A stretch of 64,000 nt of DNA from Wolfiporia cocos (GCA_029448655.1 JACCLO010000007.1:3038001-3102000), one strand, 5' to 3'; counted from the first letter of the stretch, positions 50,790 to 64,000 are shown. A program made the numbers and translations. The notes: a model not told the origin generated them from the letters alone.

Positions 50790-53000
50790 TGGAGTATGTG
50801 TGCTGAGGCCACTCCGGCAACTTGGATTTATACGCAGTGAAGGCTGTAAAACCTGGCATAGCCGCTGGACAGGTCAAGAGAGGTACTTTCAGTACTAGCC
50901 TTACCGGGGACCGTAGCAGATACAGCCAACACACGTATGTGTACAGAACCTCGGATAGCAGTGAATGGCTTAGCCTTGACATACAGGCGAGTACTCATAA
51001 ATATGCCTATGGTTGTTTTCGGAGGAACACGGCTTGGATTGAGATGAGGGAAATGAATGCTGATCGAATGCGCACGGAGCTTTACTTGCGCCCGTCATAT
51101 AATCTCAATTTCCCACACTCATTCTGAGTTGCTATCTGTCACTGCCCTGTGCGTACCTGAATCGTGATAGAAGGCAGAGGTACGACCAAATCCAGAAGTC
51201 TAACCTGCAAGTCATGGTATGTAGGTCAGGATACACTGAAGCTGCTATGAGCGCACTTGCTTGCCTTGGTGGAGTAGGTTTGACTATCAGAACTTTGATA
51301 TAGGTACTTCGCAATTAATGTCGCCATAACGTACTGTCATGTGCTGCCAAGACGAGATGATAGGTGATGAGCGCCGAATGATGATCGATGATAGCTGGTT
51401 GTGTCATTAGGGCTTGTACGGGAACGTAACCTGATATCGCTGTCTGACCAGCGTTTTCAGGTTGCGTTTCCGTACAAGCTTTTTATGGTTCCTACAGTCA
51501 AGACAAAGTTGTCTTTACTCGACGACGGAGTTTGCCAACTATACAAGGCGATCCGCGGTTTCTGGGTGACCTGTATCGCCAGATGCAATACGGTAACTGG
51601 AGTATTTTGTACATCGATATAGAGTACTTTGATTACATGCCGCATTCTTGAAGAGACATCAGGCTGTTTCAAAGCGATGTCAAGGTTGATGATTGGAATC
51701 AAGACGGTACGTAGCTACCACGCACAGAATAGAATTGTTCTTGTAAATTGTAAAGCCTGTGGATTGGATGAGAGATAGCGGTGCGCATCACTTCTTGGGG
51801 GTGACTGAGCTCGTCAGGACTCGATCTCGTCAGGGGTCGTCCCTTGAGTATCAGCTGAGAGAAAAGCTGTACTCACGTAATATCTCTAGCTGCGACGCTA
51901 CTCAAGCATGTCTCTGGACATACGACAACGATGCTGAGCGACAGGTATAGTCAAAACAGTTACTAAACGCCTGAGAAGTGAGCTGAGCTGAAGCATACAT
52001 TGTCAGCAAGTAAAGGGGAACATGTGTATGCTAGAATCATGGAGTTGACTTGTTCGACGATATGAAGAGTTGCGCCAAACGCGCAAGTTCTATGAAACTT
52101 ACCCAACCGGATTTTATAGTCTGCATAAGCGACGGGTGTCCTGCAGGAAACACGTTGAGCACAACGGGTATGTCGCTCATAAGCCAGAATCTTCCATATA
52201 TGCTAGAGAGCACGTCTATCTGTCGATCCGTAAGATGGGCGGCTGGATGCACATGTACTCACCTTATAGCGTACTAGGCTATACAAGTGTATCAAGAGTC
52301 GAGAGAAATTTGTGGATCCTCAAGGAAGAAGTGATCAACTTGGATTTTATGAGAACCAGATTACGCCACAAGGTGACTTGGAGGTTTCGGATTTGAAGTC
52401 GCCTAAGACGAAATCGTATATCTCCTCATGTAATCTGTAGTTCAATGTTTCATGTTTGTTGAAATGAGAGTACTTCCCTGGAATACCTGCTAGCAATGGG
52501 GGAGCGACGATGGTTGACCGCGAAACAGGCATCCAGGCGCCCGAGTCCGAGTTACGTTGTGATCGATCGATGATGGTCCGCGGAGATGTGGCAAATCACC
52601 AATATACAGTACTCGTCAAGGGCAGGGTATACCATCTTTATATCTCCCTCTCGAGGTCGTCTTTCTATCGGACGTTCAACAACCACGCAACCGATGGCTT
52701 CATGACACAGTTAGCATTGCCCGGAATCCATGCTGACACATAGATGGGTGTCCTGTTCATTCTGACTGGACAAACCGATTATTTGTCATTGGTACGTCCT
52801 TGGTGCATGCTCGCGTTGATTCGACGTGAAGCGTTTATTACTCCCGGAGAAGCCGAGTATATCCGTTCGACGTATTCAATGTAGTGCTGTATCCGCGAGA
52901 CGAGCCAGCGCCTAAGATGGCCTCGGCCAGATTCATTCGCCAAGCATATGATATGATGCACACGATGCAGTGTGCGCCCCAACATATATACAATGAGCAT
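50790..53000 (+). other. Unresolved cluster of protein-like frames
   Basis: Several plus-strand frames look more protein-like than background: 50822-51127 (contains CFRRNTAWIEMREMNADRMR), a frame near 51540-51650 (GDPRFLGDLYRQMQYGNWS), 51759-51950 and 52510-52743 (contains HQYTVLVKGRVYHLYIS). I could not join them with consistent intron phases, and I do not recognise the family. A multi-exon or decayed plus-strand gene is possible; the alternative is chance. Confidence 0.3.
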
Positions 53001-55334
53001 ATATAACGCTTACGGCTGCCTCTCATTGCGCTTACGGCTGCCTCTCATTGCAACAAACACCAACGTGAACTCAACCTGGTTCACAATTGTAGTCGAGGTT
53101 TGAAGAATGTTCGTGCAAAGGCAGTAGTAAGGAGGTACGAGAATTTCAGAATGACCACAAGCCGGTATGAGACGAGCCTTTCTTGTTCATTGACAAATAA
53201 TGGTTCACATATGCTGCACATGTGTATAGTGTTTTGGTGGGTGGTATCTTGTGAATCACCGGAAGTCCTGAGGCAAGGCAGCAAGATGCAGCATCGGCTG
53301 TTCATGCGGTGGGTCTGCACTTCTGTCGGACTCTGGAGAGACGGGAACGTTGACTGTTTCTAATGTCAGAATCATGAATGCAGAAGTAATGCGTTAATGT
53401 CTGACGCGTCGCTCTGGATAGTGATGCGCCATTTCCTTTGCGGCGCGTCCCGGGGCAAGAGGTATTGATGCGTAGTGCGGCCGATCACGAGTTCAGGGCC
53501 GATAACTCAGCACCCCTACCGTGTGCTACGAAACCGGCGGTGAAACGTCTTAACATGGCAGTATATCGGTATGTCATTTCCAACGCACCGCGCAATCTCC
53601 GCGCGAACCCACTGACCGACTGAATCTGGGACTGGAAGGACTCCGGAAGTACCACTTAGCTCCCCGTGACCCCACCAGGCTTTATTGAGTCGCACGAAAT
53701 CCACCCTCCGAACAGCATCGAAGGCTAGAAGTCGCGTGCAAGTCCGCGCAAGTCAATCTGAACCCTAATGCTGGCCTGCCACTGCCTCTTTAGCTTACTA
53801 CCCAGCATAACTGGGACTGGGAGCACGGAGCCTATCTGGAAGAGGAATTTGCTTTACCTGGGAGACCGATCAATTGGTCACGGGGCGTACCAGCAGGAGA
53901 CGCGGACCTGCCACCCGCACGAGACAAAACGAAGCATTCGCAGCCGTCGACATATTTGCGCGACGGCCATATGACTACGCGAGTGAGAAGACAGACCATG
54001 ACGCGGTGCAATTGTTCTCGGGAATCGCCATCAGGGTGTGGTATCGTAATGTGGCTGTCCAACAGCTCGACATTTCCCGGGCCCCGGAAATGCTGCACGG
54101 CATGCCTCGGGAGACAGGGGCGCCGGATGGGGCTCGTGCGCGATCAGCGGACGGCGAATGTCCCGTGCGGAATCTTACCTCGTAGGCAGTAGCGCGATGC
54201 CAATGCTTCATGATAACGCGGCCTCTGTTTGCAGGCCGCTAGCACGACGGCGGTCGCATGCACTCTACGGTTCGCCACACCGCTATGAACCTGCCCATGG
54301 AACAGGTGCCGATAGAGTTTCCGGATCACGCATGTCGCTACCTTCCTGGACCACATGGTTCCGATTGGTTAGGCCACACATTGTACTTCGGCACTCTTGC
54401 ACACCAGCGGGAGCGTGCTTCGAATCACGTCGAGCAGCAAGCATTCAACGACATGATGCCAGCGTCGTCGGGACACGGGGATGACTGCCCCCTTTAGCTT
54501 CCCGGGTCATTTGGAAGGTCGCCGCTGCCCTGCTGCCCTGAGCAACGCAGGCGTAAGAAGGGTGAATGGATCAAGACGCAAGCCAAGCGAGGGCGCTGCA
54601 CGGCTTTCATGCCGCTTCGAACGCGCTCCAAGCCGGGTGGTGGCCTGCGTGCCCCGGTGAATGTCCTCCGCGGAGCCTCGTGCTAGATGGGATGCTGGCG
54701 GGCCCCTTCCAACAGCGGCGGGGCTGTTCTAGTTCTGGGAATAGGGTACCTGCGCGCAGCGGACATGCGAATGTATTTCGGCTGATGGGGAAGGTGTAGA
54801 TTGGCTTGAGATTGCAAAGCGGCGCATTCACGCGGGACCCACAAAAAACTTGGGGCTATCCCGCGGTGGGCATGGAGACAGTCTAAGTGAGTTCCAAGCT
54901 GTCTGCATTCTCCCGGATGCGGAGGGACCAGCAGTCGGCAGAGTTCGGTGCCAGAGGTCCTGAGAATTTATATAATATCTGGATAGGTCTTGCTTTTCGT
55001 ACCGCCATTGAGATGCAGGGATCCGCCCGCTGTTTGACCAAGCCAGGCGTACCAGTGGATCACTGAGTATTTGAATGACGATCCTCCGTATCGATTTGAT
55101 ATCAATGCAGGAGGCCGAGTTTTGCGTTAATTTCATCGGAGTGCGGGCGGTCAATCCAAAAGCGGAGTTAACATGCTGCGCCAGAAATTAGGGCCGCCAG
55201 CGCGTGTTCTCGTCTGGTGGGCCCTGGCTGAGTTGGTTCACGATCCGATATTAGCCTTGCCCTGGTCTTGTGTCGCCGCCCTCTATCTTGACAAAACTCC
55301 CCTCCCCCGCAGGATTTTGTCTTCAGCGTCGAAG
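53001..55334. other. Region upstream of the histidine kinase, no gene supported
   Basis: Contains moderately GC-rich frames at 53.8-54.5 kb that I cannot assign. The frame containing the histidine kinase start is open back to about 55173, but the leader there has no family similarity, so the ATG at 55335 is used. A short direct repeat, gcttacggctgcctctcattg, occurs near 53010-53050. Confidence 0.4.
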
Positions 55335-58300
55335 ATGGCGACGATGGCCCCCATCGTCGACTATCGCGGGCACATCTCACATCCCTTCCTCCAGCACCTC
55401 GTAGCACTTCTCTCCGTCTACGAGCTCGGCCCTTTGTCCTCTCCCACCCCCAAGTATGACGGGCCCTCCGACTGGCAAACCGATAGCATCCTGCGCTCGC
55501 TTGGTGCGATGGCGCGCCGGATGTACACTGCCGAAGAGGCCCTCGCATCCATCAAGGCATCCGAAAACTGCGGGCCTGAGTCCAAGAAGCGGCGCAGCGT
55601 CGGCGACAGCCCGCTCATGAGCAGCTCGAGTTCGTCGAGCTCGCGCAGCGACGGCGGCGAGGGCATGAGCTCGATCAGCCAGTCTGCGACGGTCTCCTCT
55701 CCTTTCTTCGTATCAACGCCGACGAGCTCATTCGAAAGCATCCCGAGCACGATGAGCGCGAAGGACATCGATATGTTCGACAGCATCGATGAAGACGGCG
55801 AGCCCACCCCGCACGCCATGCAGCCTCCCACGACCACCCACGCCCGCGCAGGGCGTAAGCACTCGCGGCGCACTCCCTCGCCCATGACAATTTCCCTCGA
55901 GGGCGTCGTCAACCCCCTCGAGAACCCGAAGACATTCAGGCCGAGTGCCAACGGGCCGGCTTCAGCACCCCCGTCATCGCACGCAGACCATGTCTCCTGT
56001 CCCAGCTGCGGCAAGGTCATCACGGACAGCGCTACCATATCGAAGGTTACTACATTCACTGGCGAGCCTATCAGCTCCCCCCTCGTCGTGCCTCCCGGCC
56101 CTCTGGCGGCCGCCGCCTTCGAGAGCGGCATGAGTGCCGTTGAGGAGCTCAAGCTCTTAAAGGCTCAGGTCCAGGACGTCGCACGCGTGTGTAACGCTGT
56201 CGCGCGTGGTGACTTGTCACAGAAGATTACGGTCCCCGTTCAGGGTGTGGTTATGGTTCAGCTCAAGGAAGTCATCAATGCCATGGTGCGTGTACCTTCG
56301 TCATACCACGACCTAGCCTCACCTCGCCTCATGATCCGCGTAGGTGGACAAATTGGGTCAATTCGCTAAGGAAGTCACTCGTGTCAGTCAGGAAGTCGGT
56401 ACCGAAGGGTATGTATGCTGCCAATCTGGTAAATGATGATGACGTCTGATTCGCGACATGCAGTAAATTGGGCGGCCAGGCATTAGTCTTAGATGTCGAG
56501 GGTACTTGGCGCGAGTTGACCGGTGTCGTCAACAAGCTCGCGGCGAACTTGACGAACCAGGTCCGGTCTATCGCAAAGGTCACGAAAGCTGTCGCATTGG
56601 GTGATTTGTCCAAGCAAATTGAAGTCGATGCTCGCGGTGAAATACTGGAATTGAAGAACACGGTCAACGGCATGGTGGTCCGTTTGCGGACGCTCGCGGC
56701 AGAGGTTACTCGAGTCACATTGGAAGTCGGTTCTAAAGGTAAATTGGGTGGTCAAGTACATGTTCCGGATGTCGAGGGTGTCTGGTTACAGTTGACGAGA
56801 AACGTATGTGGTGTCCTTATCAGTGATCTGCATCCCATCACAACAAACGCTGATGGCATGCATTGATTCAGGTCAATCGGATGTGTTCAAGTTTGACCGA
56901 TCAAGTGCGGTCTATTGCGAAAGTCACGACGGCTGTCGCCAGGGGTGATTTGACGCAGAAGATCGAGATTGAGGTCGAGGGAGAGATGCTCACGTTGAAG
57001 AGCACGGTCAACTCCATGGTGGACCAGTTGAGCGCATTCGCATCCGAGGTCACCCGTGTCGCATTGGAAGTAGGTACCCAGGGTATTCTAGGCGGTCAAG
57101 CAAAGGTCGAGGGTGTCCAGGGAACCTGGGCCGATTTGACGCGCAACGTGAACGTATGTTATCTTCGCACTCTCGCTTCTCCTTGCCCCTGATTGCTGAT
57201 CGCTACCTTTTCTCGCGTCGATGTGCGCGTCTACAGAAAATGGCTACGAACTTGACGGATCAAGTGCGCTCGATCTCCGAGGTCACGAAGGCCGTCGCCA
57301 ACGGAGACTTGAGTCGGACCGTCAACGTCGACGTCCAGGGAGAGATGCTTGATCTGAAGACGACCGTCAACCAGATGGTGGCCCGTTTGTCCGTCTTGGC
57401 CAACGAAGTCACGCGTGTGTCCTTGGAGGTCGGTACAGAGGGTATTATGGGTGGCCAGGCGTACGTGCCAGACGTGCAGGGAACGTGGAAGGTGCGACGG
57501 CTGCTTCATCACGCCGGTTGTGAGACGTATATCTGACCAGTCTCCTCCAGGTCTTGTCCGACAATGTCAACCTGATGGCTATGAACTTGACTAACCAGGT
57601 GCGGTCCATTGCCGAGGTGACGAAAGCCGTCGCTAGCGGTGACTTGACGAAGCGAATTACGGTCGACGTGCGTGGAGAGATGCTCGACTTGAAGAAGACT
57701 GTCAACGGCATGACTGAGAGTTTGAGTGTGTTCGCCGACGAGGTCACTCGGGTCGCTAAAGAAGTCGGTACCGAGGGTAAGTTGGGTGGACAAGCGCGGG
57801 TCACAAACGTCGGTGGTACCTGGAAGGTAGGTTCAAATGACAGCCTTGAAATGTGTACAATGTGCTGACGATCTGGTTTCCAGGATTTGACAGACAATGT
57901 CAACGTCATGGCCGCAAACGTTCGTGAACTCACTCATATGCTCTTGATAACAATGTCTGATCATTTGCCCTACAGTTGACTTTACAAGTGCGGACGATCG
58001 CGGTCGCAACGGTAAGTAAGATAAGGCAAGATGTACAAAGCCGCACTGACCTTCCTTGATCAGCGCGCTGTGGCTCGAGGTGACTTGACGCGGAAGGTTA
58101 TCGGCGTGTCTGTCTCCGGAGAAATGCTCGACCTCGTCAACACCATCAATAGCATGATTGACCAGTTGTCGATTTTCGCTGCGGAAGTGAAGAAAGTGGC
58201 TCGGGAAGTCGGAACTGAAGGAAAACTTGGTGGACAGGCCGAGGTTGGCAACGTCGAGGGTATTTGGCAGGACATCACGTACGTTCACTCCTTATACCTC

Positions 58301-60705
58301 TCATGACTGCTACTAAAACTGTCGTTTCTTCTCCGTAGTATGTCCGTCAACACTATGGCTAGCAACTTGACAACACAGGTCAGGGGTTTCGCCCAGATCT
58401 CTGCCGCAGCCATGGACGGCGACTTCAGTCGGTTCATTACGGTCGAGGCCAGCGGAGAGATGGACTCCTTGAAGACTCAGATCAACCAGATGGTATTCAA
58501 CTTGCGTGACAGTATCCAGAAGAACACCGCTGCCAGGGAAGCCGCCGAGTTGGCGAACAGGAGCAAGTCCGAGTTCTTGGCCAATATGTCCCATGAGATT
58601 AGGTTAGTCGCCGTGAATAAACACTGTGGCAGGAGAGTTCACCAATTATGTCAGGACGCCGATGAATGGTATCATTGGTATGACAGAGTTGACCCTCGAC
58701 AGCGACTTAAACCGGTCGCAGCGCGAGAGCTTGCTCTTAGTACACAGCTTGGCCCGTTCGTTATTACTGATTATCGATGACATCTTGGATATCTCGAAGA
58801 GTGCGTCCTGTCCGTATTGACAATGCTCGCTTTGCTCACATCCTCTTTAGTCGAGGCCGGACGGATGACAATGGAGCAAGTTTCTTATTCCCTCCGTCAA
58901 ACTGTCTTCGGAATCCTCAAGACCTTAGTGGTTCGCGCGTCCCAGAACCAGCTCGACTTGACGTACGATGTAGACCCCGAGATTCCAGACCAGCTCATTG
59001 GTGACCCCTTGCGTCTGCGCCAAGTCATAACCAACCTGGTTGGCAATGCCATCAAGTTCACACCATCCAAGGTCTCGCGCAAGGGCCACGTCGCCCTCAG
59101 CTGCCGTCTCCTGGCTATGGATGACCAAAGCGTCACTCTCGAATTCTGTGTATCGGACACGGGTATCGGTATCGCGAAAGACAAGCTCACTATGATTTTC
59201 GACACGTTCTGTCAAGCGGACGGTTCCACGACTAGGGTAAGTTGGTGTTCTACAGATGCCGCTCGGGTCTTCACTCACGGGCCCTTTCCGTAGGAGTACG
59301 GTGGTACTGGCCTGGGGTTATCCATCTCGAAGCGACTCGTGACCCTCATGCAAGGCAACATGTGGGTCGAGTCGGAGGTCAGCAATGGCTCCAAGTTCTT
59401 CTTCACCATCACGTCCCAGATCAGCCCCATGTCGATAGAAGCGACGCTTGGAAAGATGCAGCCGTTCTCCAAGCGAAACATCTTGTTCGTGGATACCCTC
59501 TACGACAAGACAGGCGTCGTGCAGAGGATTCTGGAGCTGGGCTTAAGGCCGTACGTGGTACATGACGTGTCCGAAGTTGCAGACAAGTCGACGTGTCCGC
59601 ACATCGATACCATCGTCGCGGACTCACTCAATGTGGTATGTGTTTGTGGCATGACTGTTGAACTTGGTCTTACATATCGACCCTCCAACCAGACCGAGAG
59701 CTTAAGAGAGTATGAGCACTTGCGCTACATTCCAATCGTGCTCTTGACACCAGTAAGTTATCTCGATACCCTGCAATTTTGCTATGTTTGACATCGCGTG
59801 TTCGCAGCAATCCACACCTCGCCTCAACCGTACGTGGGAACCGTTGCATCCGTCAAACTGTGGCGCATATTCTGACGTCCTTCAAGTCAAGTGGTGTCTG
59901 GACAATAGTATTTCGTCCCAAATCACTACGCCTGTGACAGCACAGGATCTTGCCTCTGCATTGATCTCTGCTTTAGAGTCTAATACCGTCACTCCGGTCG
60001 TCGCAGAAAATGACGTTCCATATGACATTTTGATAGCGGAGGACAACCTCGTGAACCAGAAGCTTGCAGTCAAGATTCTCGAGAAATATGGCCACCAGGT
60101 CGAAATTGCCGAGAACGGCTCATTAGCTGTGGATGCCTTCAAGGCACGCATTCAGAGGAACCGGCCGTTCGACATCATTTTGGTTTGCGTCGCCACTATA
60201 TAATCATTCCTGCTGTGCTTACATTGTCATGTGTTCAGATGGATGTCTCCATGCCGTTCATGGGTGGCATGGAAGCTACTGAGCTCATCCGTGCATACGA
60301 GACGTCCCACGGGCTGGATCCCGTGCCAATTATCGCTTTAACCGCCCATGCCAGTAAGTTCTCGCCTCGTCCGCTAAGTCGAATGTTGGCTTATATCGCT
60401 CTTCAGTGATTGGTGATAGGGAAAGGTGTTTGCAAGCGGGAATGGTACGTTTTCAGGATTATCACGCGCGAAGTTGTCAACGCTAATCACATTTTTGTCT
60501 AGGATGATCATATCACCAGTACGCCCGTTGTTTCTATTGACGTGTATCTCACTCATGAATCTCTTCTGCAGAACCGCTAAGACGAAGTGACCTCATTAAC
60601 TCGATCAACAAGCTTGCAGGAGAACGCAAGGCGCAAATGGCACGAAGCCGAGTACAACACCACACGGGAATGCCCGTGGCGGCGCTGCTCCGGGATTGGC
60701 GATGA
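55335..60705 (+). CDS. NIK1: Group III hybrid histidine kinase with HAMP repeats (Nik1/Os-1 type)
   Basis: Cytosolic osmosensing kinase upstream of the HOG MAP-kinase pathway; in other fungi it is the protein needed for sensitivity to phenylpyrrole and dicarboximide fungicides. CDS has 20 exons: 55335-56285, 56344-56408, 56464-56803, 56872-57153, 57237-57491, 57551-57826, 57884-57919, 57976-58011, 58064-58278, 58339-58602, 58655-58800, 58851-59236, 59294-59635, 59693-59752, 59808-59829, 59887-60182, 60239-60353, 60407-60444, 60503-60518, 60572-60705, 1424 aa. Residues 1-270 are Ser-rich and disordered. Seven HAMP units follow (about 275-880), each with a variant of AVARGDL. The H-box [14 protein letters not shown] has phospho-acceptor His904; the N-box is NLVGN (1017-1021), then DTGIGI and GTGLGLSI. 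The receiver domain (about 1271-1390) has acidic EDN, phospho-acceptor Asp1326 in MDVSMP, and Lys1381. No transmembrane segment. Intact. Confidence 0.96.
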
Positions 60706-61994
60706 TCTAATATACCATAATCTCGACGCTTCCGACTCCCACTCCTTGCATCCACCACATCTCCTGTATCCCTGCATAGTTCTTTCCTCTTGCATCAGTC
60801 TCCTCTCATCCACTGTACAAATACCAACGTATGTTAGCAATTGCTATATGTCTTTCATTGACACTTCCCCTGTAATTGTTGTAGTCTTTCTTATTGCTCA
60901 CTTCGTTTCTTGTGATTCTTGTGATTGCCGGCAGGTCTGAAACTGAACTCAAAGTAGATTTGGAGAATTTCTCTTTCATAGCAAACAATATACTCGACGT
61001 TCTAGGTGAAGTCACTGCGGTATGTCATGAGCAGTAAGGTACGTTACAGTGTTCTCCTACTTTGGACAGCCTACGTTAGCTAAGCCGCCATGACAGTGCA
61101 CGCAGGCACGATAGGTCCATTAGAGTCCAGTTAGGCGTCAGTTTTGAGTATTGCGGCGGCCTCATATTCTCGCGGATAGGCCTTTCACATAATACGCCGC
61201 ATCTCACAAATCTGATAAGTCGAGAGAGCAGAAAATATTTCATCGCAGTCAACGATCTTGGCACTCGACGCCAGTACATTAGCTTGAAATACCCACGCAT
61301 TATCACACGCTCATAGGTCTAGACAACTTTCGCTCTCATCTGCACGCTACGTGCGTGAGTTTTGCCCCACTCACGAGCGCCGCTTGGCGTGCAGCCTTCG
61401 GGGAGACGTCTGACTGTAATGCTGTTTGAATGTCTGTGCCTTCCGCTTTGTATATGGTGAGAGCGCTATTGATCACGCATTAGCAAGGTTGGTGGAGTGC
61501 ACTGCTTCACCTTGCCAATATATGGCGTTACTTTCTGTGGCTTGACCTCTGTAGGCATTTCATCCGACTGATATCCGGATTATGGATCCCTCCAGGCTTC
61601 AAATATGGAACCTGCGAACTCTCCGCGCTTCCGCCGTCTGAGGCAAACGGGAAACTAAATCAGCTGATGATGTACAAACCAGTTTTGCATTCTCGAACCG
61701 TCCAATCAAAGTGGCACAGTGATATACTTTGTCGCCGAACGACCAGCTGATCACACTATAGCCATTCAGCAGACATGTATTTGTCTTCCAACTTCCATGT
61801 TCTGTTCCATCTCTCCGCAAATTGCATCGAATTTAGTGTGCTGCGAAGTAGAACCTTGCAAGTAGTGGAGATGCGGAGGTCCGTGTCCGGACGTGTCGTC
61901 CTGCTCATGGTTCATAAATGGGGCTGCTGCAGTCCTCGACACCGAGGCTACTCCTGGACAGGACAAGCTACTACGGTGCACTCGCTGCGATCAC
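60706..61994. other. Intergenic between histidine kinase and carboxylesterase 2
   Basis: 3' flank of the kinase and promoter side of the second esterase. Short frames only; no gene recognised. Confidence 0.45.
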
Positions 61995-64000
61995 ATGATG
62001 CTGTCCTCTCTTCTGTGTATTGTCATGTTCAATATATTCCCTGCCTTCGGCTCGTCTATTACATCGGCCATATCACCTGTGGTAACTCTTCCATACGGAT
62101 CCTTTCAAGGCAGCACCACAGGGAACATCTCGTCCTTCTTAGGGATGCCATTTGCTCAAGCACCGTATGTTGCCATGAATTGTCCTCCGTCAAATGGCCT
62201 GGAACGTGTTCTGCATATAGCCTTGATAATCTGCGCTTTGCGCCTCCACAGGCGCCACCAGCGTTCGGAGGAGTGCGACAGGCAGTGTCGTATGGTGCTG
62301 CATGTCTGCAGCAGGCAAATACTCCACCACCAAACTTACCGTTCAACCTATCTTCATCTACCCTTACAAATGTATCAGAGGACTGTAAGCTGTCTCAGTG
62401 CCACCCTGCAGCTCCCGCATCTGAATGCGCGTAGGTCTATTCATCAATGTCTTAAAACCAGAGTCTGCACAAGAGGGGGACAATTTACCTGTGCTTTTGG
62501 TGAGTACTCTGCGCTCGCCGGCCAAAGTCAGCTCAACTATGCCATTCTAGTGGATTTTCGGAGGTCTTGCTCTCGCTGCTTTGCAAACACCATAACTGAA
62601 CAAGTCGAATCAGGAGCCTTTGAGGAGGGCGATTCATCTAGCAACCCAGGCAATGACATTGTGGAACGCTCGCTCGTTTTAGGGCAACCAATTATATTTG
62701 TCTCGTTCAATTACCGGCTAAACGGTAGATGTCCGATGGTCCAACAGACAGAAGTTGTTAAGTCTGACTACCACAATTGTAGCATTTGGGTTCTTGGCCA
62801 GTGAGGAGGTCCAGCAGGCTGGCTTGACTAATATCGGGTTAAGGGATCGTGAGTTTTGGAGTTCAGCGGGGATAATACTAAGCATCATGTCCAGAGAGAT
62901 TCGCCTTGAAATGGGTGAACCAGCACATCTCCTTATTTGGTGGTGATCCCAGCAAAGTCACGATGTACGCCGGATCGGTTTGCAGGTTGTACTTATTCTT
63001 ACTTTTCGTTTAAGATGGGGAGAAAGTGCAGGCTCTTTCTCTGTCGGCTTCCAAATAATCATGAACGATGGTGAAACCGAGGGCCTCTTCCGAGCAGCGG
63101 TGATGGTCAATCTGTCGAGGTTCATCTAACATACGGCCAGCTCAATCGATTTTACATCAATTTCAGGAATCAGGCTCTGCGTATGCTCTTCGCAACGTTT
63201 CAGCGGGGCAACAGTACTATGACCTAGTCGTCCAAAGCACAGGCTGTAGCCAACAAGCAGACACGCTGGACTGCCTGCGCCGTGCACCAGCCGAGCAGAT
63301 TATAGCAGCGGTCAACATGACGCCGAACAGTAATGGCTACACTGCTCACAATCTAGCGTGGCAGCCACGTCTTGACGGGGACATATTCGTACGCAACCCT
63401 CAGCGATCTATAATGATGGGGCTGTACGCAAAGGTGGGTATCTTAAATTCTGTACTTACTCGGGATTTCAAATGCAAGATAGGTGCCGATAATCTCTGGA
63501 GATTGTGACGACGAGGGCACGTCGTTCTCGTTGGGGAACACCAATATCACGTCAGTACCTGACTGATCGCTGTCGATTGATAACTTACCCTCTTGGAATA
63601 GGACGGATGAGGAGTTTCTAAGCTACTTAAGCTCAAAGTAAGAAGAATTCGATAGGCCTGCATGTCTTCCTGACCGCGCGTCCACGCAGCTACATACCGG
63701 ATGCATCTTGGGACGAGATTTTAGCTGTGGGCACTGCGTACCCTGATGATCCCGCGCTTGTGCGCCGTACTGTTCTATTCTCCTGTGAAGCTACTCTGAT
63801 TGTCAGCAGGGTGCACCATTCGATACAGGAGATGCCAATCAGTTAACGTAAGGATAGTACTCTGAGCCTTCCGTGGTTGCTTACAATCCTCTTCAGCCCA
63901 CAGTTCAAACGCATAGCTGCATTCACGACAGATTGGCAATTCCAGGCTCCCCGTCGTCTGACATTGAGCACGATGTCACAAACTCAAAATACATGGTCAT
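61995..64000 (+). CDS. Type-B carboxylesterase/lipase 2 (3' end beyond window)
   Basis: Secreted type-B carboxylesterase, paralogue of the frameshifted gene at 18100. Exons in the window: 61995-62164, 62221-62384, 62435-62499, 62551-62563, 62614-62724, 62783-62848, 62895-62964, 63015-63105, 63167-63433, 63483-63550, 63602-63637, 63690-63759, 63810-63847, 63897-64000. Intron positions match those of the paralogue, including the 13-nt exon 4. A signal peptide is followed by the substrate-pocket start PYGSFQGSTTG. The nucleophile is Ser224 in GESAG and the acid is in GDCDDEGT; the catalytic histidine region lies beyond the window. The start is the first of two adjacent ATG codons. No frame lesion up to the end. 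Confidence 0.93.

Noticed and set aside
55173..55334. N-terminal extension of the histidine kinase from 55173
   Set aside because: The frame is open, but the added 54 residues do not resemble the family start, while the ATG at 55335 begins a sequence typical of these kinases.

Overview
This is a eukaryotic, fungal window, almost certainly from a mushroom-forming basidiomycete (Agaricomycetes). Genes are split by many short introns (about 45-110 nt, GT-AG). The families are typical of that group: DUF6533 and DUF6534 seven-helix proteins, F-box/LRR proteins with the F-box on a short first exon, a hydrophobin, a HET-domain protein, type-B carboxylesterases, a spermidine synthase/saccharopine dehydrogenase fusion and a group III histidine kinase. 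No rRNA, tRNA, CRISPR or prokaryotic operon is visible. For most genes I rebuilt the exon chain by hand; a chain was accepted when splice phases agreed and the summed CDS was divisible by three.

Layout. 1-6.1 kb: GC-rich and gene-free, with two diverged copies of a 1.1-1.3 kb repeat. 6.1-10.7 kb (minus): a 1022-aa ThrE/PRM10-like membrane protein whose first intron is unusually long and repeat-filled. 10.7-17.9 kb: GC-rich then AT-richer DNA with tandem repeats and no supported gene. 18.1-20.6 kb (plus): carboxylesterase 1, well conserved but frameshifted. 20.9-23.7 kb: a small LTR element split by a second, younger one; both have 5-bp target duplications, and the inner one carries a self-priming site. 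24.3-26.9 kb (plus): spermidine synthase/saccharopine dehydrogenase fusion. 27.3-29.9 kb (plus): farnesyltransferase beta subunit. 30.9-35.7 kb (minus): two paralogous F-box/LRR genes with a perfect 32-bp palindrome between them. 36.9-38.6 kb (plus): DUF6533 membrane protein. 39.5-39.9 kb (minus): hydrophobin pseudogene. 41.0-43.4 kb (minus): HET-domain gene broken by a 637-bp hAT-type MITE and by a frameshift. 45.1-47.1 kb: a hAT transposase relic and a second TIR-bounded candidate. 49.2-50.8 kb (minus): DUF6534 membrane protein. 50.8-55.3 kb: unresolved. 55.3-60.7 kb (plus): HAMP-repeat hybrid histidine kinase. 62.0 kb to the end (plus): carboxylesterase 2, cut by the window edge.

How it works together. 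The conserved genes are unlinked housekeeping or signalling functions: lysine/polyamine metabolism, prenylation and osmosensing. Between them lie fast-evolving or decaying families and small non-autonomous transposons. The clearest new observations are the nested miniature LTR elements and the hAT MITE that splits the HET gene. I found no evidence of a new multi-gene system.
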